A stretch of DNA of 64,000 nucleotides from the NCBI RefSeq assembly GCF_023051145.1, contig NZ_JALKFS010000005.1, forward strand, positions 4,295,733 to 4,359,732. The letters are read 5' to 3'. The position numbers were made by a program, and so were the translations under genes. The notes below the pieces were generated by a model. That model was not told the DNA's origin. It worked only from the letters and a program-made list of their open reading frames with translations, and searched no databases. How positions within the stretch are numbered: position 1 is the first letter of the stretch; the number at the start of each line of letters is the position of its first letter. The stretch comes from Williamsia sp. DF01-3. Its GTDB lineage: Bacteria > Actinomycetota > Actinomycetes > Mycobacteriales > Mycobacteriaceae. Below are positions 56,561-64,000 of this stretch, piece by piece.

Positions 56561-58404
56561 CTACGCGGTCGACCTCTCGCGTACCGTCCCGCGCGCGGCC
56601 CCTGCACGCAGGAACTGGCCGGCCTGCACCGTGGTGCCGAAACCCGGAGCGAAGTTGCCGCGACCGTAGAGATACTGGCCGCCGACCACGGTCGCAGACA
56701 CCGCGTCGTCATTACGATTGACCATGCGCTTGATCCCCCGAATTCGGTCATGGTTGCCTCAGCGTATTCCTTGGTCTGATCGGTCAGTCCCGCCGGGTCG
56801 ACGACCACGAAATCGGCGCGGTCCCCCTCGCGCAGGAATCCGGCGTCAAGGCCGTAGAACTCCCCGAGTTCACCGGTGAGTTTGTGCACCGCTTCTTCGA
56901 TGGTGAGAAACGGTGTGCGCGAGCCGTGTTCGGCTTCCTTCACACGTTGCAGCAAACGGATCCCGTAGTTGTAGAACGCCATGTTGCGCAGATGCGCACC
57001 GGCGTCGGAGAAACCGATGGTCACACCGTTCTGCTTGATCAACCAGTCGGCGATCTCCGGACGGTCATTGGTGATCACCGTGCGCCAGCGGAACTTCGTG
57101 CCGTAGTCCACCACGAGGTCGAGGAACATGTCGGTGCTGTGGACCCCGCGTTCGCGGGCCACCTCTTCCACCGTCTTACCGACCATGGATTCGTCGGGGC
57201 ACTCGGTGATCTCGGCGTCGTCGAAGTCGCGATGCCAGATCCGTGAGCTGAACTTCTTCTCGAAGTCCTTGCGGAACCATCGCCGATACTCGGGATCGGC
57301 CAGCAGGTCGTTCCGGCCCATCTCCTCGCGCAGGTGCAGTGCCGCACGGCCCGAACCGAATTCCTCGAACACCACGAGATCGATGCCGTCGCTGTACACC
57401 TGGAAGGGCACCGGCAGATGTTGCCATCGCAGAGCGCCCCGACCCCAGTTGTTGGCCACTGTCGCGATCGGCCCGAAGATGCGCCGCACCCACCGGTCCG
57501 ACTTCGCGTCGGCGGCCGCGAGGACCGAGGTCTTGAGGGGTTTGCGGCCGAGCCCGGTACTCCCGGCGAGGAAGAAGAGGATGTCGTATTTGGTGTTCAG
57601 GTTGGGGATGGTCTGCAATACCCGATCACGTTGCCGCAGCACCTTGTTGATCTTGCGGCGCTCGCTCCAGTGGGCATAGGTGGAGGGCAGTGACCGCGAC
57701 CGGTAGCGGTCGCCGTCCAGTTTGTCCCAGGGGTTGGTCATCCCCGACACCCCGAGGAATCCCGCGTCGAGGGCGTCGTTGACCGCCTCGAGCATGGCGT
57801 CCATCTCGGTGCGACTCGGTGTGTGCGACCGATCGGTGGAGCGACCGAGCCCCATCACGGCCGTCCGAATGTCGGAATGACCAAGGAAGGCCGCGATGTT
57901 CGGACCCAGCGGCAAATCGTTGATCGCATCGACGTAGGACGCGGGATCGGTCCACGTCTTCCCGCCATCGAGCGCCTTGATCACGTGATCGCGCGGCAGA
58001 GCCTCGACCCGACTGAACAGGTCCGCGGCGTCGACAGGGGTTGCGTACACGGTGGACAGCGAACAGTTGCCGACGATCGCGGTGGTGATGCCGTGGCGCA
58101 CCGACTCACCGAGACCCGGTGCCACCAGCACCTCGGCGTCGTAATGGGTGTGCACGTCGATGAACCCGGGCATCACCCACTGACCGGCTGCGTCGATCAG
58201 CTGCGTGTCGGGCCCGGCGGGCAGAGGTTTGGCGGAGACGGAGACGACCCTGCCGTTCCGGATCCCGAGGTCGCGGCGCAGACCTGGCTGACCGGTCCCG
58301 TCGAACCAGGTGCCCCCGCGGACGACCATGTCGTACGGGGCATCGCCGCCTCCCGTACGTCCGTTGCCGTCGACCGGTGCCGTGGTGTCCGCCTGCAGAC
58401 TCAT
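56561..58404 (-). CDS. D-aminoacylase-type amidohydrolase, frameshifted near the end
   Basis: About 614 residues when corrected. Metal-dependent amidohydrolase: VVRGGTWFDGTGQPG, PGFIDVHTHYDAEVLV with the HxH ligands, VGNCSLS, FLGHSDIR, and GFSDAGAHLRNMAFYN with the catalytic aspartate. Likely cleaves N-acyl-D-amino acids or similar amides. The frame goes astray after TMTEFGG; one missing C in the C5 run at 56735-56739 (plus strand) would give GGIKRMVNRNDDAVSATVV and a stop at 56561-56563, exactly before tetR. Uncorrected, it runs on into tetR as nonsense. Start ATG 58404 has GGAGG seven bases upstream. Confidence 0.88.
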
Positions 58405-58417
58405 GTGTGACCTCCAT

Positions 58418-58449
58418 CACTCTCTATCTCAACGATAACATAGAGAGTG
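58418..58449. promoter_or_regulatory. Inverted repeat before the amidohydrolase, likely TetR operator
   Basis: CACTCTCTAT (58418-58427) and ATAGAGAGTG (58440-58449) form a perfect 10-bp repeat with a 12-base spacer, starting 14 bases upstream of the ATG. The position overlaps the expected promoter or leader. The tetR gene at the end of the same unit is the natural binder. Confidence 0.6.
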
Positions 58450-58582
58450 GCCACTCGCGAACTAAAATGTTGGTTCGTCTTTCAACACGGCGCCTTGCCG
58501 GCATCCGAGCCGAACCAAGCGCTGCTTCTGCTCTGAGCAGATTCGCGGTGCACCGGCCCACCCTTCGATCTACGTTCGGTAG

Positions 58583-59011
58583 ATGGGCCGCAGTCTCACC
58601 ATCACCGACACCACGTCCGCCGATCTCCGTGCCCGTTCACGGCCTCGCGAACAACCGCAGGAACCCGAGCCGCTCTGGCGCGACGTCCTCGGGACGTACC
58701 TGCGTGATGTCCGCGGGGAGCAGGGCCGGATCCTCACCGGGGTTGCCGCCGAGGCGGGTGTCTCGCCCCAATATCTGTCCGAGATCGAGCGCGGACGCAA
58801 AGAGCCGTCGTCGGAGATCCTCTCGGCGGTCGCCGGCGCCCTCGGCCTCACACTGCTCGACATCACCAAAGGCGTCGCCGCGATCATCGAGCGGGCCGCA
58901 CACGATGCAGCCGGCCAGGCCATCGCGGTAGGCGGACTCCCCCGGACCTCTTCCTCGGTGTCGCGGCCGGCCTCATCCTCGGGCCGCGCTCACCTGCGTC
59001 TGGCGTCCTGA
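58583..59011 (+). CDS. XRE-type regulator, PopR/ClgR-like
   Basis: 142 residues. One HTH: LGTYLRDVRGEQGRILTGVA, then AGVSPQYLSEIERGRKEPSS, EILSAVAGALGLTL, as in ClgR and PopR, which activate clp genes in actinobacteria. The C-terminus ends RLAS, a small hydrophobic tail of the sort that Clp proteases recognise in these regulators (inference). It lies tail-to-tail with a clpP pair whose promoter holds two PopR-like operators, so it is the likely regulator of that pair. Start ATG 58583 follows a TAGATG without a strong ribosome site. Confidence 0.8.
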   Translation: MGRSLTITDTTSADLRARSRPREQPQEPEPLWRDVLGTYLRDVRGEQGRILTGVAAEAGVSPQYLSEIERGRKEPSSEILSAVAGALGLTLLDITKGVAAIIERAAHDAAGQAIAVGGLPRTSSSVSRPASSSGRAHLRLAS

Positions 59012-59038
59012 CATGGCCGACGGCCGAGTTCCAGAGGG

Positions 59039-59635
59039 TTACCGCATCGGCCGGTACTCCAGGACCTGGTCGGCCAACCCGTATTCGACGCTGGCCGCCG
59101 CGGGCAGGATGAGCTCCCGGTCGGTGTCGTGACGGAGGGCGTCGAGGTTCTTACCCGTGTGCCGCGCCAGCAGTTCCTCGAGTTCTGCACGTACGCGAAC
59201 CACCTCGTCGGCGTGGATGATCAGGTCGGGAATCGACCCCTGACCCTGAATTGACGGCTGATGCAACACCACTCGGCCATGCCTGAGGATGGATCGTTGT
59301 CCGGCCGCACCTCCGGCGAGCAGAACCGCGGCGGGACCACCGGCCTGACCGACGCAGGTCGTCGCGACGTCGGGCCGGATGAACTGCATCGTGTCGTACA
59401 CGGCGAGCATCGCGGCCGGCGACCCTCCGGGTGAGTTGATGTAGAGGTTGATCGGCATCTCCGAGCTGTCGGACTCCAGATGCAGCAACTGCGCGATCAG
59501 TACGTTGGCCACCCCGTCGTCGATCTCGGTGCCCAGGTAGACGATCCGCTCGGAGAGAAGTCGGCTGTAGACGTCCATCGAGCGCTCCCCCGCTGCGGTC
59601 TTCTCCACGACGTACGGCACCGTGTACGTGCTCAT
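59039..59635 (-). CDS. ClpP-family protein lacking the catalytic serine
   Basis: 198 residues. Clear ClpP fold: DVYSRLLSERIVYLG, YINSPGGSPAAMLAVYDTM, histidine in VLHQPS, aspartate in RHDTDRE. At the nucleophile the sequence reads CVGQAGGPAAVLL where active ClpPs have GQAASxxA; the codon at that place is GGT (glycine), so the serine is gone. It may be a non-catalytic ring partner of the adjacent ClpP. Start ATG 59635 overlaps the upstream clpP stop (ATGA). Confidence 0.88.
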   Translation of the reverse strand: MSTYTVPYVVEKTAAGERSMDVYSRLLSERIVYLGTEIDDGVANVLIAQLLHLESDSSEMPINLYINSPGGSPAAMLAVYDTMQFIRPDVATTCVGQAGGPAAVLLAGGAAGQRSILRHGRVVLHQPSIQGQGSIPDLIIHADEVVRVRAELEELLARHTGKNLDALRHDTDRELILPAAASVEYGLADQVLEYRPMR

Positions 59636-60249
59636 CGGACGCCTCCCAATGCAACCGGGCGGGCCGACGCCGGATAGATGTCCGCGACACCGTCGGCGAT
59701 GCGATCCACGAATCCGTATTCGACCGCCTGCTCCGCCGTGTACCACCGGTCCCGTAACGAGTCGTTCCAGATCTTCTCGGCGGGCTGTCCGGTGTGCTCG
59801 GCGATCAGCGCCAGCACCGTGTCGCGGGTGTGCCGCAAATCGTCGGCCTGCAACTCGACGTCGACCGCGGTTCCACCGATGCCGGACGAACCCTGGTGCA
59901 TCAAGATCCGGGAATGCGTCAGCGCATGACGTTTGCCCGGCGTCCCCGCCGACAACAGGAATTGGCCCGCGCTCGCGGCGATTCCGAGGGCAAGGGTGCT
60001 GACGTCGTTGGGGATGGCCCGCATGACGTCCATGATCGCGAGCATCGCCGGCACCGAGCCCCCAGGCGAGTTGATCCAGAAGCTGATGTCTTTACGTGAA
60101 TCTTCGGCAGACAGCAGGAGCAACTGGCTGCACAGCCTGTTGCCGAGCTTCTGGTCGAGCTGGTCGCCGAGCACGATCACCCGTTGGTGGAAGAGCCGCG
60201 TCTGTAATTCGTCGTCGATGATGGCCGGAGGTGTGTAGTTGTCGCTCAT
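59632..60249 (-). CDS. clpP: ATP-dependent Clp protease proteolytic subunit
   Basis: 205 residues with a complete triad: serine in LGIAASAGQFLL, histidine in ILMHQGS, aspartate in WNDSLRDRW/AEQAVEYG region. The serine protease chamber degrades proteins delivered by ClpX or ClpC. Promoter-proximal gene of the pair, translationally coupled to the serine-less paralogue. The PopR-like operators upstream and the PopR-like regulator suggest this is a clpP3/clpP4-type secondary pair, as in Streptomyces, rather than the essential clpP1P2 next to clpX. Confidence 0.9.
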   Translation of the reverse strand: MSDNYTPPAIIDDELQTRLFHQRVIVLGDQLDQKLGNRLCSQLLLLSAEDSRKDISFWINSPGGSVPAMLAIMDVMRAIPNDVSTLALGIAASAGQFLLSAGTPGKRHALTHSRILMHQGSSGIGGTAVDVELQADDLRHTRDTVLALIAEHTGQPAEKIWNDSLRDRWYTAEQAVEYGFVDRIADGVADIYPASARPVALGGVR

Positions 60250-60289
60250 GACCCCACTGTGAGCCCAGCCCGGGGCAAGCGAAAGCTGT

Positions 60290-60336
60290 TGCTGCCCAGG
60301 GCAGATCAGCCCTTAGCGGTTCTGCCGACGGCAGCA
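60290..60336. promoter_or_regulatory. Two PopR-like operators before the clpP pair
   Basis: TGCTGCC-CAG-GGCAGAT (60290-60306) and TTCTGCC-GAC-GGCAGCA (60320-60336) match the Streptomyces PopR palindrome TTCTGCC-N3-GGCAGAA with two and one mismatches. Their centres are 30 bases apart, close to three helical turns, so two bound dimers could cooperate. They lie 41-87 bases before the clpP start, in a 96-base gap. Confidence 0.65.
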
Positions 60337-60345
60337 CCCCAAACG

Positions 60346-61263
60346 TCAGAAGTCGTCGAGAATCCTGGTACGTACCGCGCGGTACTCCTCGAGGCTGATG
60401 GTGCCCGCCGCACGCATCGACTCGAGTTCGGCCAGCCGCTGGCCAGGTGTGCTTGGCGGACCGGGCGGCGCGGCCGGTGGGTGTGTGAACGAAGCCGCGC
60501 TCGGCTTGCTCATGTCCGGACGCTCCGGTGTAGGCCGGCCCGGCGGCCCCTGCTGGGCGAACCCGTCCGGACGTCCGTGACGCCGCGCGATGTCGATCAC
60601 CTGCTCACGCACAACAGGATTCGACCGCAGATCCACCCTGCCTCCGAACGGGATGTTGTTGTCGGCGAAGACCCTCATGATCTGGATCAGGGCATCACTC
60701 TTGCCGGACAGATCGAACTCCTCGCCGGTGTCGGTGTCGGTGAACCGCGCGGGCGACGTCCCGGCCAGCAGTGCGGTGCGCTGCCAGTCGATGTCGAACT
60801 CACCCGAGTAGGTGTCGACGAGCACCGCAACCCTGTGCGACCGCAGAGCCGGCAAGAACATGAACGGCACCACCACGCGTTTGGTCGCCTCGAACGGGGC
60901 GATGCCGTCGCCGGAGATGGCCAGCGAGATCTTCATCATCGGCTGTCCGTTGATGCGCACGTTGGTCTGGTCCACCGAGCGCACCTCGCCGATGCCGAAC
61001 CTGCCGTTCTGTTCCAGGTTATAGCGTTTACGTCGGCGACGGTAGAGCGACTGTGCGACAAAGTATCCGATGACCACGTCTGCGACCGTGATCCCCAGGC
61101 CTGCGTAGAACATCCAGCCGGTGAGCGGGTCGTCGATCAGAAAATACGCAACCAGGAAGATCGGACCGACGATTCCGCAAAGCAACGTGAACAGCAGGAT
61201 CGGTACGAACGTCCGTAGGAAACTCGGTTCGCGGTTGCTATCACCCTGTCCGAAAAAGCTCAT
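60346..61263 (-). CDS. Membrane protein with C-terminal SHOCT domain
   Basis: 305 residues, function unknown. Two membrane helices near residues 19-42 and 50-70 (LLFTLLCGIVGPIFLVAYFL; FYAGLGITVADVVIGYFVAQ), then a basic RRRRKRY stretch and a cytoplasmic domain, a Pro-rich linker, and a SHOCT motif at the end (RLAELESMRAAGTISLEEY). SHOCT is a short oligomerisation domain common in bacterial membrane proteins. It ends just before the clpP operators and is read in the same direction; a functional link is not shown. Confidence 0.82.
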   Translation of the reverse strand: MSFFGQGDSNREPSFLRTFVPILLFTLLCGIVGPIFLVAYFLIDDPLTGWMFYAGLGITVADVVIGYFVAQSLYRRRRKRYNLEQNGRFGIGEVRSVDQTNVRINGQPMMKISLAISGDGIAPFEATKRVVVPFMFLPALRSHRVAVLVDTYSGEFDIDWQRTALLAGTSPARFTDTDTGEEFDLSGKSDALIQIMRVFADNNIPFGGRVDLRSNPVVREQVIDIARRHGRPDGFAQQGPPGRPTPERPDMSKPSAASFTHPPAAPPGPPSTPGQRLAELESMRAAGTISLEEYRAVRTRILDDF

Positions 61264-61340
61264 GCTGTGGCACCCTCACCCCGCCGGCCCGGGCGCGGTT
61301 CTCGGCCCCAACTGTCACCGGCTGTCGAGGTGAATAGATA

Positions 61341-62678
61341 TCACAACCGACGCAGCGTGACCGGGAAACCGTCCTTGGGGATCGGCAACGACGCATAGTT
61401 CATCGGGATCTCATAGCTGTCGGGCACCGACCACTCGAAGTTGCGCAACAGCTGATGCATGATCGTCTTGACCTCCATCTGGCCGAAGTACAGCCCGATG
61501 CACTTGTGCACGCCGCCGCCGAACGGGCTCCACGCCATGCGATGGACCTTGTCCTCGGCCCGCTCCTTGCTGAAGCGCTCGGGGTCGAAGGTCCACGGGT
61601 CTTTCCAGTACTCGGGGTCGAGGTGGTTGATCATGCTGGGCACCGTCACCATGGTCCCCTTGGGTAAGTAGTAGCCCTGGATCTCGGTGTCCTGCACGGT
61701 CATCCGGGGATGCGCCGGGACCGGGGTGCACATCCGCAGCGACTCCTTCATGATCAGGTCGAGGTCGGTCAGCGCGGCGAGGTCGTCGTAGCCCAGTTCC
61801 GAACCCAGCTCGCGGGACTGCTCGCGGGCGCGCACCTGCCACTGCGGCGACTTGGCCATGCGGTAGCACATCTGGGTCATGGTGATGGTGGAGGTGTCAT
61901 GGGCGGCCATCAGCACGAAGATCATGTGATTGACGACGTCCTCGTCGGTGAAGCTGTGTCCCTCATCGCTTTCGGCGTGACAGAGCACGGAGAAGAGGTC
62001 GGGTGTCTCAGTCGCTCGTTTGGCGGGGATGTGCTTGTAGAAGAACTCCTCGAGGATCTTGCGTGAGCGGAGACCTTTCCACCACCGGGTACCGGGGACC
62101 GGTTTGCGGATCACCGCCACGCCTGCCTGCACGGTCTCCAGGAAGGCCTTGTTGAGCCGGTCCGCCTCGGCTTTCGGCAGTTCCATACCCAGGAACACCT
62201 CGAGGGCGACGTCGAGGGTCAGTGCCTTGAACTCGTGGAACAACAGCACCTTTCCCGTGGGGAATTGAGCGACCCGGTCACGGATGATCGGCTGCATCGC
62301 GTCCATGTATCCGCGCAACACCTTGGCGTTGAACGCCTGCTGCAGGATGAGCCGGTGGTGACGGTGCTCGTCGAAGTCGAGCAGCATGACGCCCCGGTTG
62401 AAGAACGGCCCGATGAGGTAGGTCCACGCCGGCCCGTTCGCGAAGGCCTTCTTCTTGTTCATCAGGATCTCGTCGCAGGCGTCTGGGCCCGAAGCGATGA
62501 CGATCTTCTGCCCGAAGGCGTTGATACCCGAGACCCGCCCGTACTTGGCGTGGCGTTCATCCGACTGCTTGAACGGGTCGTGGCGCATGGCCAGGACCTC
62601 CATGACGCCGTTACGCGTCGAGAATGGGACCTCTTTGAGGCCACTCCCGGAAGGGATCTGCGAGAACTTGGTGGGCAT
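61341..62678 (-). CDS. Cytochrome P450 (second paralogue)
   Basis: 445 residues, the same length as the P450 at 53570-54907 and similar throughout. I-helix LMAAHDTST, ESLR, haem loop FGGGVHKCIG, and LLDFDEHRHHRLILQQAF in the C-helix. Start ATG 62678 has GGAGG seven bases upstream. It stands alone, without a TetR or FadD partner, 77 bases past the SHOCT gene. A duplicated enzyme with shared promoter features suggests co-regulation with different substrates or dosage. Confidence 0.92.
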   Translation of the reverse strand: MPTKFSQIPSGSGLKEVPFSTRNGVMEVLAMRHDPFKQSDERHAKYGRVSGINAFGQKIVIASGPDACDEILMNKKKAFANGPAWTYLIGPFFNRGVMLLDFDEHRHHRLILQQAFNAKVLRGYMDAMQPIIRDRVAQFPTGKVLLFHEFKALTLDVALEVFLGMELPKAEADRLNKAFLETVQAGVAVIRKPVPGTRWWKGLRSRKILEEFFYKHIPAKRATETPDLFSVLCHAESDEGHSFTDEDVVNHMIFVLMAAHDTSTITMTQMCYRMAKSPQWQVRAREQSRELGSELGYDDLAALTDLDLIMKESLRMCTPVPAHPRMTVQDTEIQGYYLPKGTMVTVPSMINHLDPEYWKDPWTFDPERFSKERAEDKVHRMAWSPFGGGVHKCIGLYFGQMEVKTIMHQLLRNFEWSVPDSYEIPMNYASLPIPKDGFPVTLRRL

Positions 62679-62699
62679 ACGTCGACCTCCGAAGAAACG

Positions 62700-62726
62700 A
62701 ATTTCTATAACCGTATCTTTGGCGGA
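62700..62726 (-). promoter_or_regulatory. Conserved promoter-like segment before P450 (second)
   Basis: On the minus strand CGCCAAAGATACGGTTATAG and AAATTCGTT, parallel to the element before the first P450 (shared CGCCARA-GATAC--TT-T and AAWTCGTT). TACGGT fits TANNNT as -10. Similarity outside the coding region suggests a common regulator or a fairly recent duplication. Confidence 0.45.
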
Positions 62727-62770
62727 GTTACTTGTAAACCACGTCACACATATCCATCGGACCCCTACAC

Positions 62771-62802
62771 AAAAAACGCCCGACCCCAGATGGGGTCGGG
62801 CG
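62771..62802 (-). terminator. Rho-independent terminator of tuf
   Basis: Perfect 11-bp stem (CGCCCGACCCC with loop AGAT) followed on the minus strand by six T residues (62776-62771). About 63 bases past the tuf stop. It also protects the second P450 from tuf read-through. Confidence 0.92.
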
Positions 62803-62865
62803 CTTCCTGTTTGTTCTGTTATTGATACTTGTTGATCCTGACGCAGTCCGACGGAGTCGGAACCG

Positions 62866-64000
62866 TCACTTGTTGATCTTCGTGACGCGACCGGCACCGA
62901 CGGTGCGGCCACCTTCACGGATCGCGAAGCGCAGGCCCTCATCCATGGCGACCGGCTGGATCAGCTTGACGGACATCTCGGTGTTGTCACCGGGCATGAC
63001 CATCTCGGTGCCCTCGGGCAGGGTCACAACGCCCGTCACGTCAGTTGTACGGAAGTAGAACTGGGGACGGTAGTTGTTGAAGAACGGGGTGTGCCGTCCG
63101 CCCTCGTCCTTGGACAGGATGTAGGCCTGTCCTTCGAACTCGGTGTGCGGGGTGGTGGTGCCCGGCTTGATGACAACCTGTCCACGCTCGACGTCTTCGC
63201 GCTTCAGACCACGCAGCAGCAGACCGGCGTTGTCGCCTGCCTGTGCCGAGTCGAGGAGCTTGTGGAACATCTCGATACCGGTGACGGTGGTCTTGGTGCT
63301 CTTCTCGCGGATGCCGACGATGTCGACTTCCTCGTTCACCTTGACCTCGCCACGCTCCACACGACCGGTGACGACGGTGCCACGACCGGTGATCGTGAAC
63401 ACGTCCTCCACAGGCATGAGGAAGGGCTTCTCGGTCTCACGAACCGGCTCCGGGATGCTCTCGTCGACAGCGTCCATGAGCTCTTCGACGGTCTTGACCC
63501 ACTCGGGGTCGCCTTCGAGCGCCTTCAGGGCCGAGACCTTGATGACCGGAGCGTCTTCGTCGAAGTCCTGTGCAGCGAGGAGCTCGCGCACCTCCATCTC
63601 GACCAGCTCGATGATCTCGTCGTCATCAACCATGTCGGCCTTGTTCAGCGCGACCAGGATGTAAGGCACGCCGACCTGACGCGCGAGCAGCACGTGCTCG
63701 CGGGTCTGCGGCATCGGGCCGTCGGTGGCGGCGACCACGAGGATGGCGCCGTCCATCTGGGCTGCACCGGTGATCATGTTCTTGATGTAGTCCGCGTGAC
63801 CAGGAGCATCGACGTGGGCGTAGTGACGCTTCTCCGTCTGGTACTCAACATGCGAGATGTTGATCGTGATACCACGAGCCTTCTCTTCCGGAGCCTTGTC
63901 GATCTGATCGAACGCAAAGCTCGCGTTGAGATCCGGGAACTTGTCGTGCAACACCTTGGTGATGGCCGCCGTCAGCGTGGTCTTGCCGTGGTCGACGTGA
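62866..64000 (-). CDS. tuf: Elongation factor Tu, 5' end beyond window
   Basis: 378 codons are visible, from [12 protein letters not shown] (G1, at the right edge) to the stop; only about 18 residues are missing. G2 [14 protein letters not shown]3 DAPGHADY, G4 NKADM and G5 SALKALEG are present, followed by domains 2 and 3 ([26 protein letters not shown]). Delivers aminoacyl-tRNA to the ribosome with GTP. Codon use is the most biased in the window, as expected for a highly expressed gene. Confidence 0.99.
   Translation of the reverse strand, partial: HVDHGKTTLTAAITKVLHDKFPDLNASFAFDQIDKAPEEKARGITINISHVEYQTEKRHYAHVDAPGHADYIKNMITGAAQMDGAILVVAATDGPMPQTREHVLLARQVGVPYILVALNKADMVDDDEIIELVEMEVRELLAAQDFDEDAPVIKVSALKALEGDPEWVKTVEELMDAVDESIPEPVRETEKPFLMPVEDVFTITGRGTVVTGRVERGEVKVNEEVDIVGIREKSTKTTVTGIEMFHKLLDSAQAGDNAGLLLRGLKREDVERGQVVIKPGTTTPHTEFEGQAYILSKDEGGRHTPFFNNYRPQFYFRTTDVTGVVTLPEGTEMVMPGDNTEMSVKLIQPVAMDEGLRFAIREGGRTVGAGRVTKINK

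Noticed and set aside
56374-56760. Programmed frameshift or genuine C-terminal fusion of the amidohydrolase with the regulator
   Set aside because: The run-on sequence is the regulator in the wrong frame; a single base restores the family C-terminus and a stop exactly before tetR, and no slippery heptamer with a structure is apparent.

Overview
The window is high-GC DNA from a mycolic-acid actinobacterium of the order Mycobacteriales, most like Gordonia or a close relative. This is inferred from the giant NRPS with an MbtH partner, a complete mycofactocin locus, orphan Mce-associated proteins, WS/DGAT acyltransferases, KstR- and GlxR-type operator matches, and the frequent GTG/TTG starts with GTGA/ATGA overlaps.

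Region 1 (1-31147) is a lipopeptide-type biosynthetic cluster. One NRPS gene runs on the minus strand from 21907 off the left edge (more than 7300 codons; at least seven modules: C-A-T-E, then five C-A-T, then a partial C). It starts directly with a condensation domain, which suggests an N-acylated product. Upstream lie an MbtH protein and two small proteins resembling a cut-off start of an adenylation domain. The same ~90-residue unit also sits inside NRPS modules 3 and 5, just before the complete A domain. On the plus strand follow a DrrABC-like exporter, two paralogous WS/DGAT acyltransferases and a GT2 glycosyltransferase, all plausible export or tailoring functions for the peptide.

Region 2 (31178-44250) is a mycofactocin locus: mftA-B-C-D, a mycofactocin-type SDR dehydrogenase, mftE-F-G and mftR. 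An acyl-CoA dehydrogenase sits between mftR and mftA, and a racemase of the alpha-methylacyl-CoA type sits between the SDR and mftE. A kshB-like steroid hydroxylase reductase follows mftR. KstR-like operators precede both the SDR and kshB, tying the locus to steroid or branched-chain catabolism.

Region 3 (44270-52947) holds an AlkD-type repair protein, an FAD-dependent ferredoxin reductase, four overlapping Mce-associated genes, a tandem universal stress protein, a cationic amino-acid transporter, and an acyl-CoA synthetase that ends a P450-TetR-FadD operon.

Region 4 (52944-64000) holds two paralogous 445-residue P450s with matching upstream sequences, menC, a TetR regulator with a D-aminoacylase-type amidohydrolase, a PopR/ClgR-like regulator, a clpP pair behind two PopR-like operators (one ClpP lacks the catalytic serine), a SHOCT membrane protein, and the 3' part of tuf with a strong terminator.

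Several genes (mftF, the amidohydrolase, the amino-acid transporter, perhaps mftR and the stress protein) read correctly only if single-base indels are assumed, mostly in C/G runs. This looks more like base-calling error than biology.
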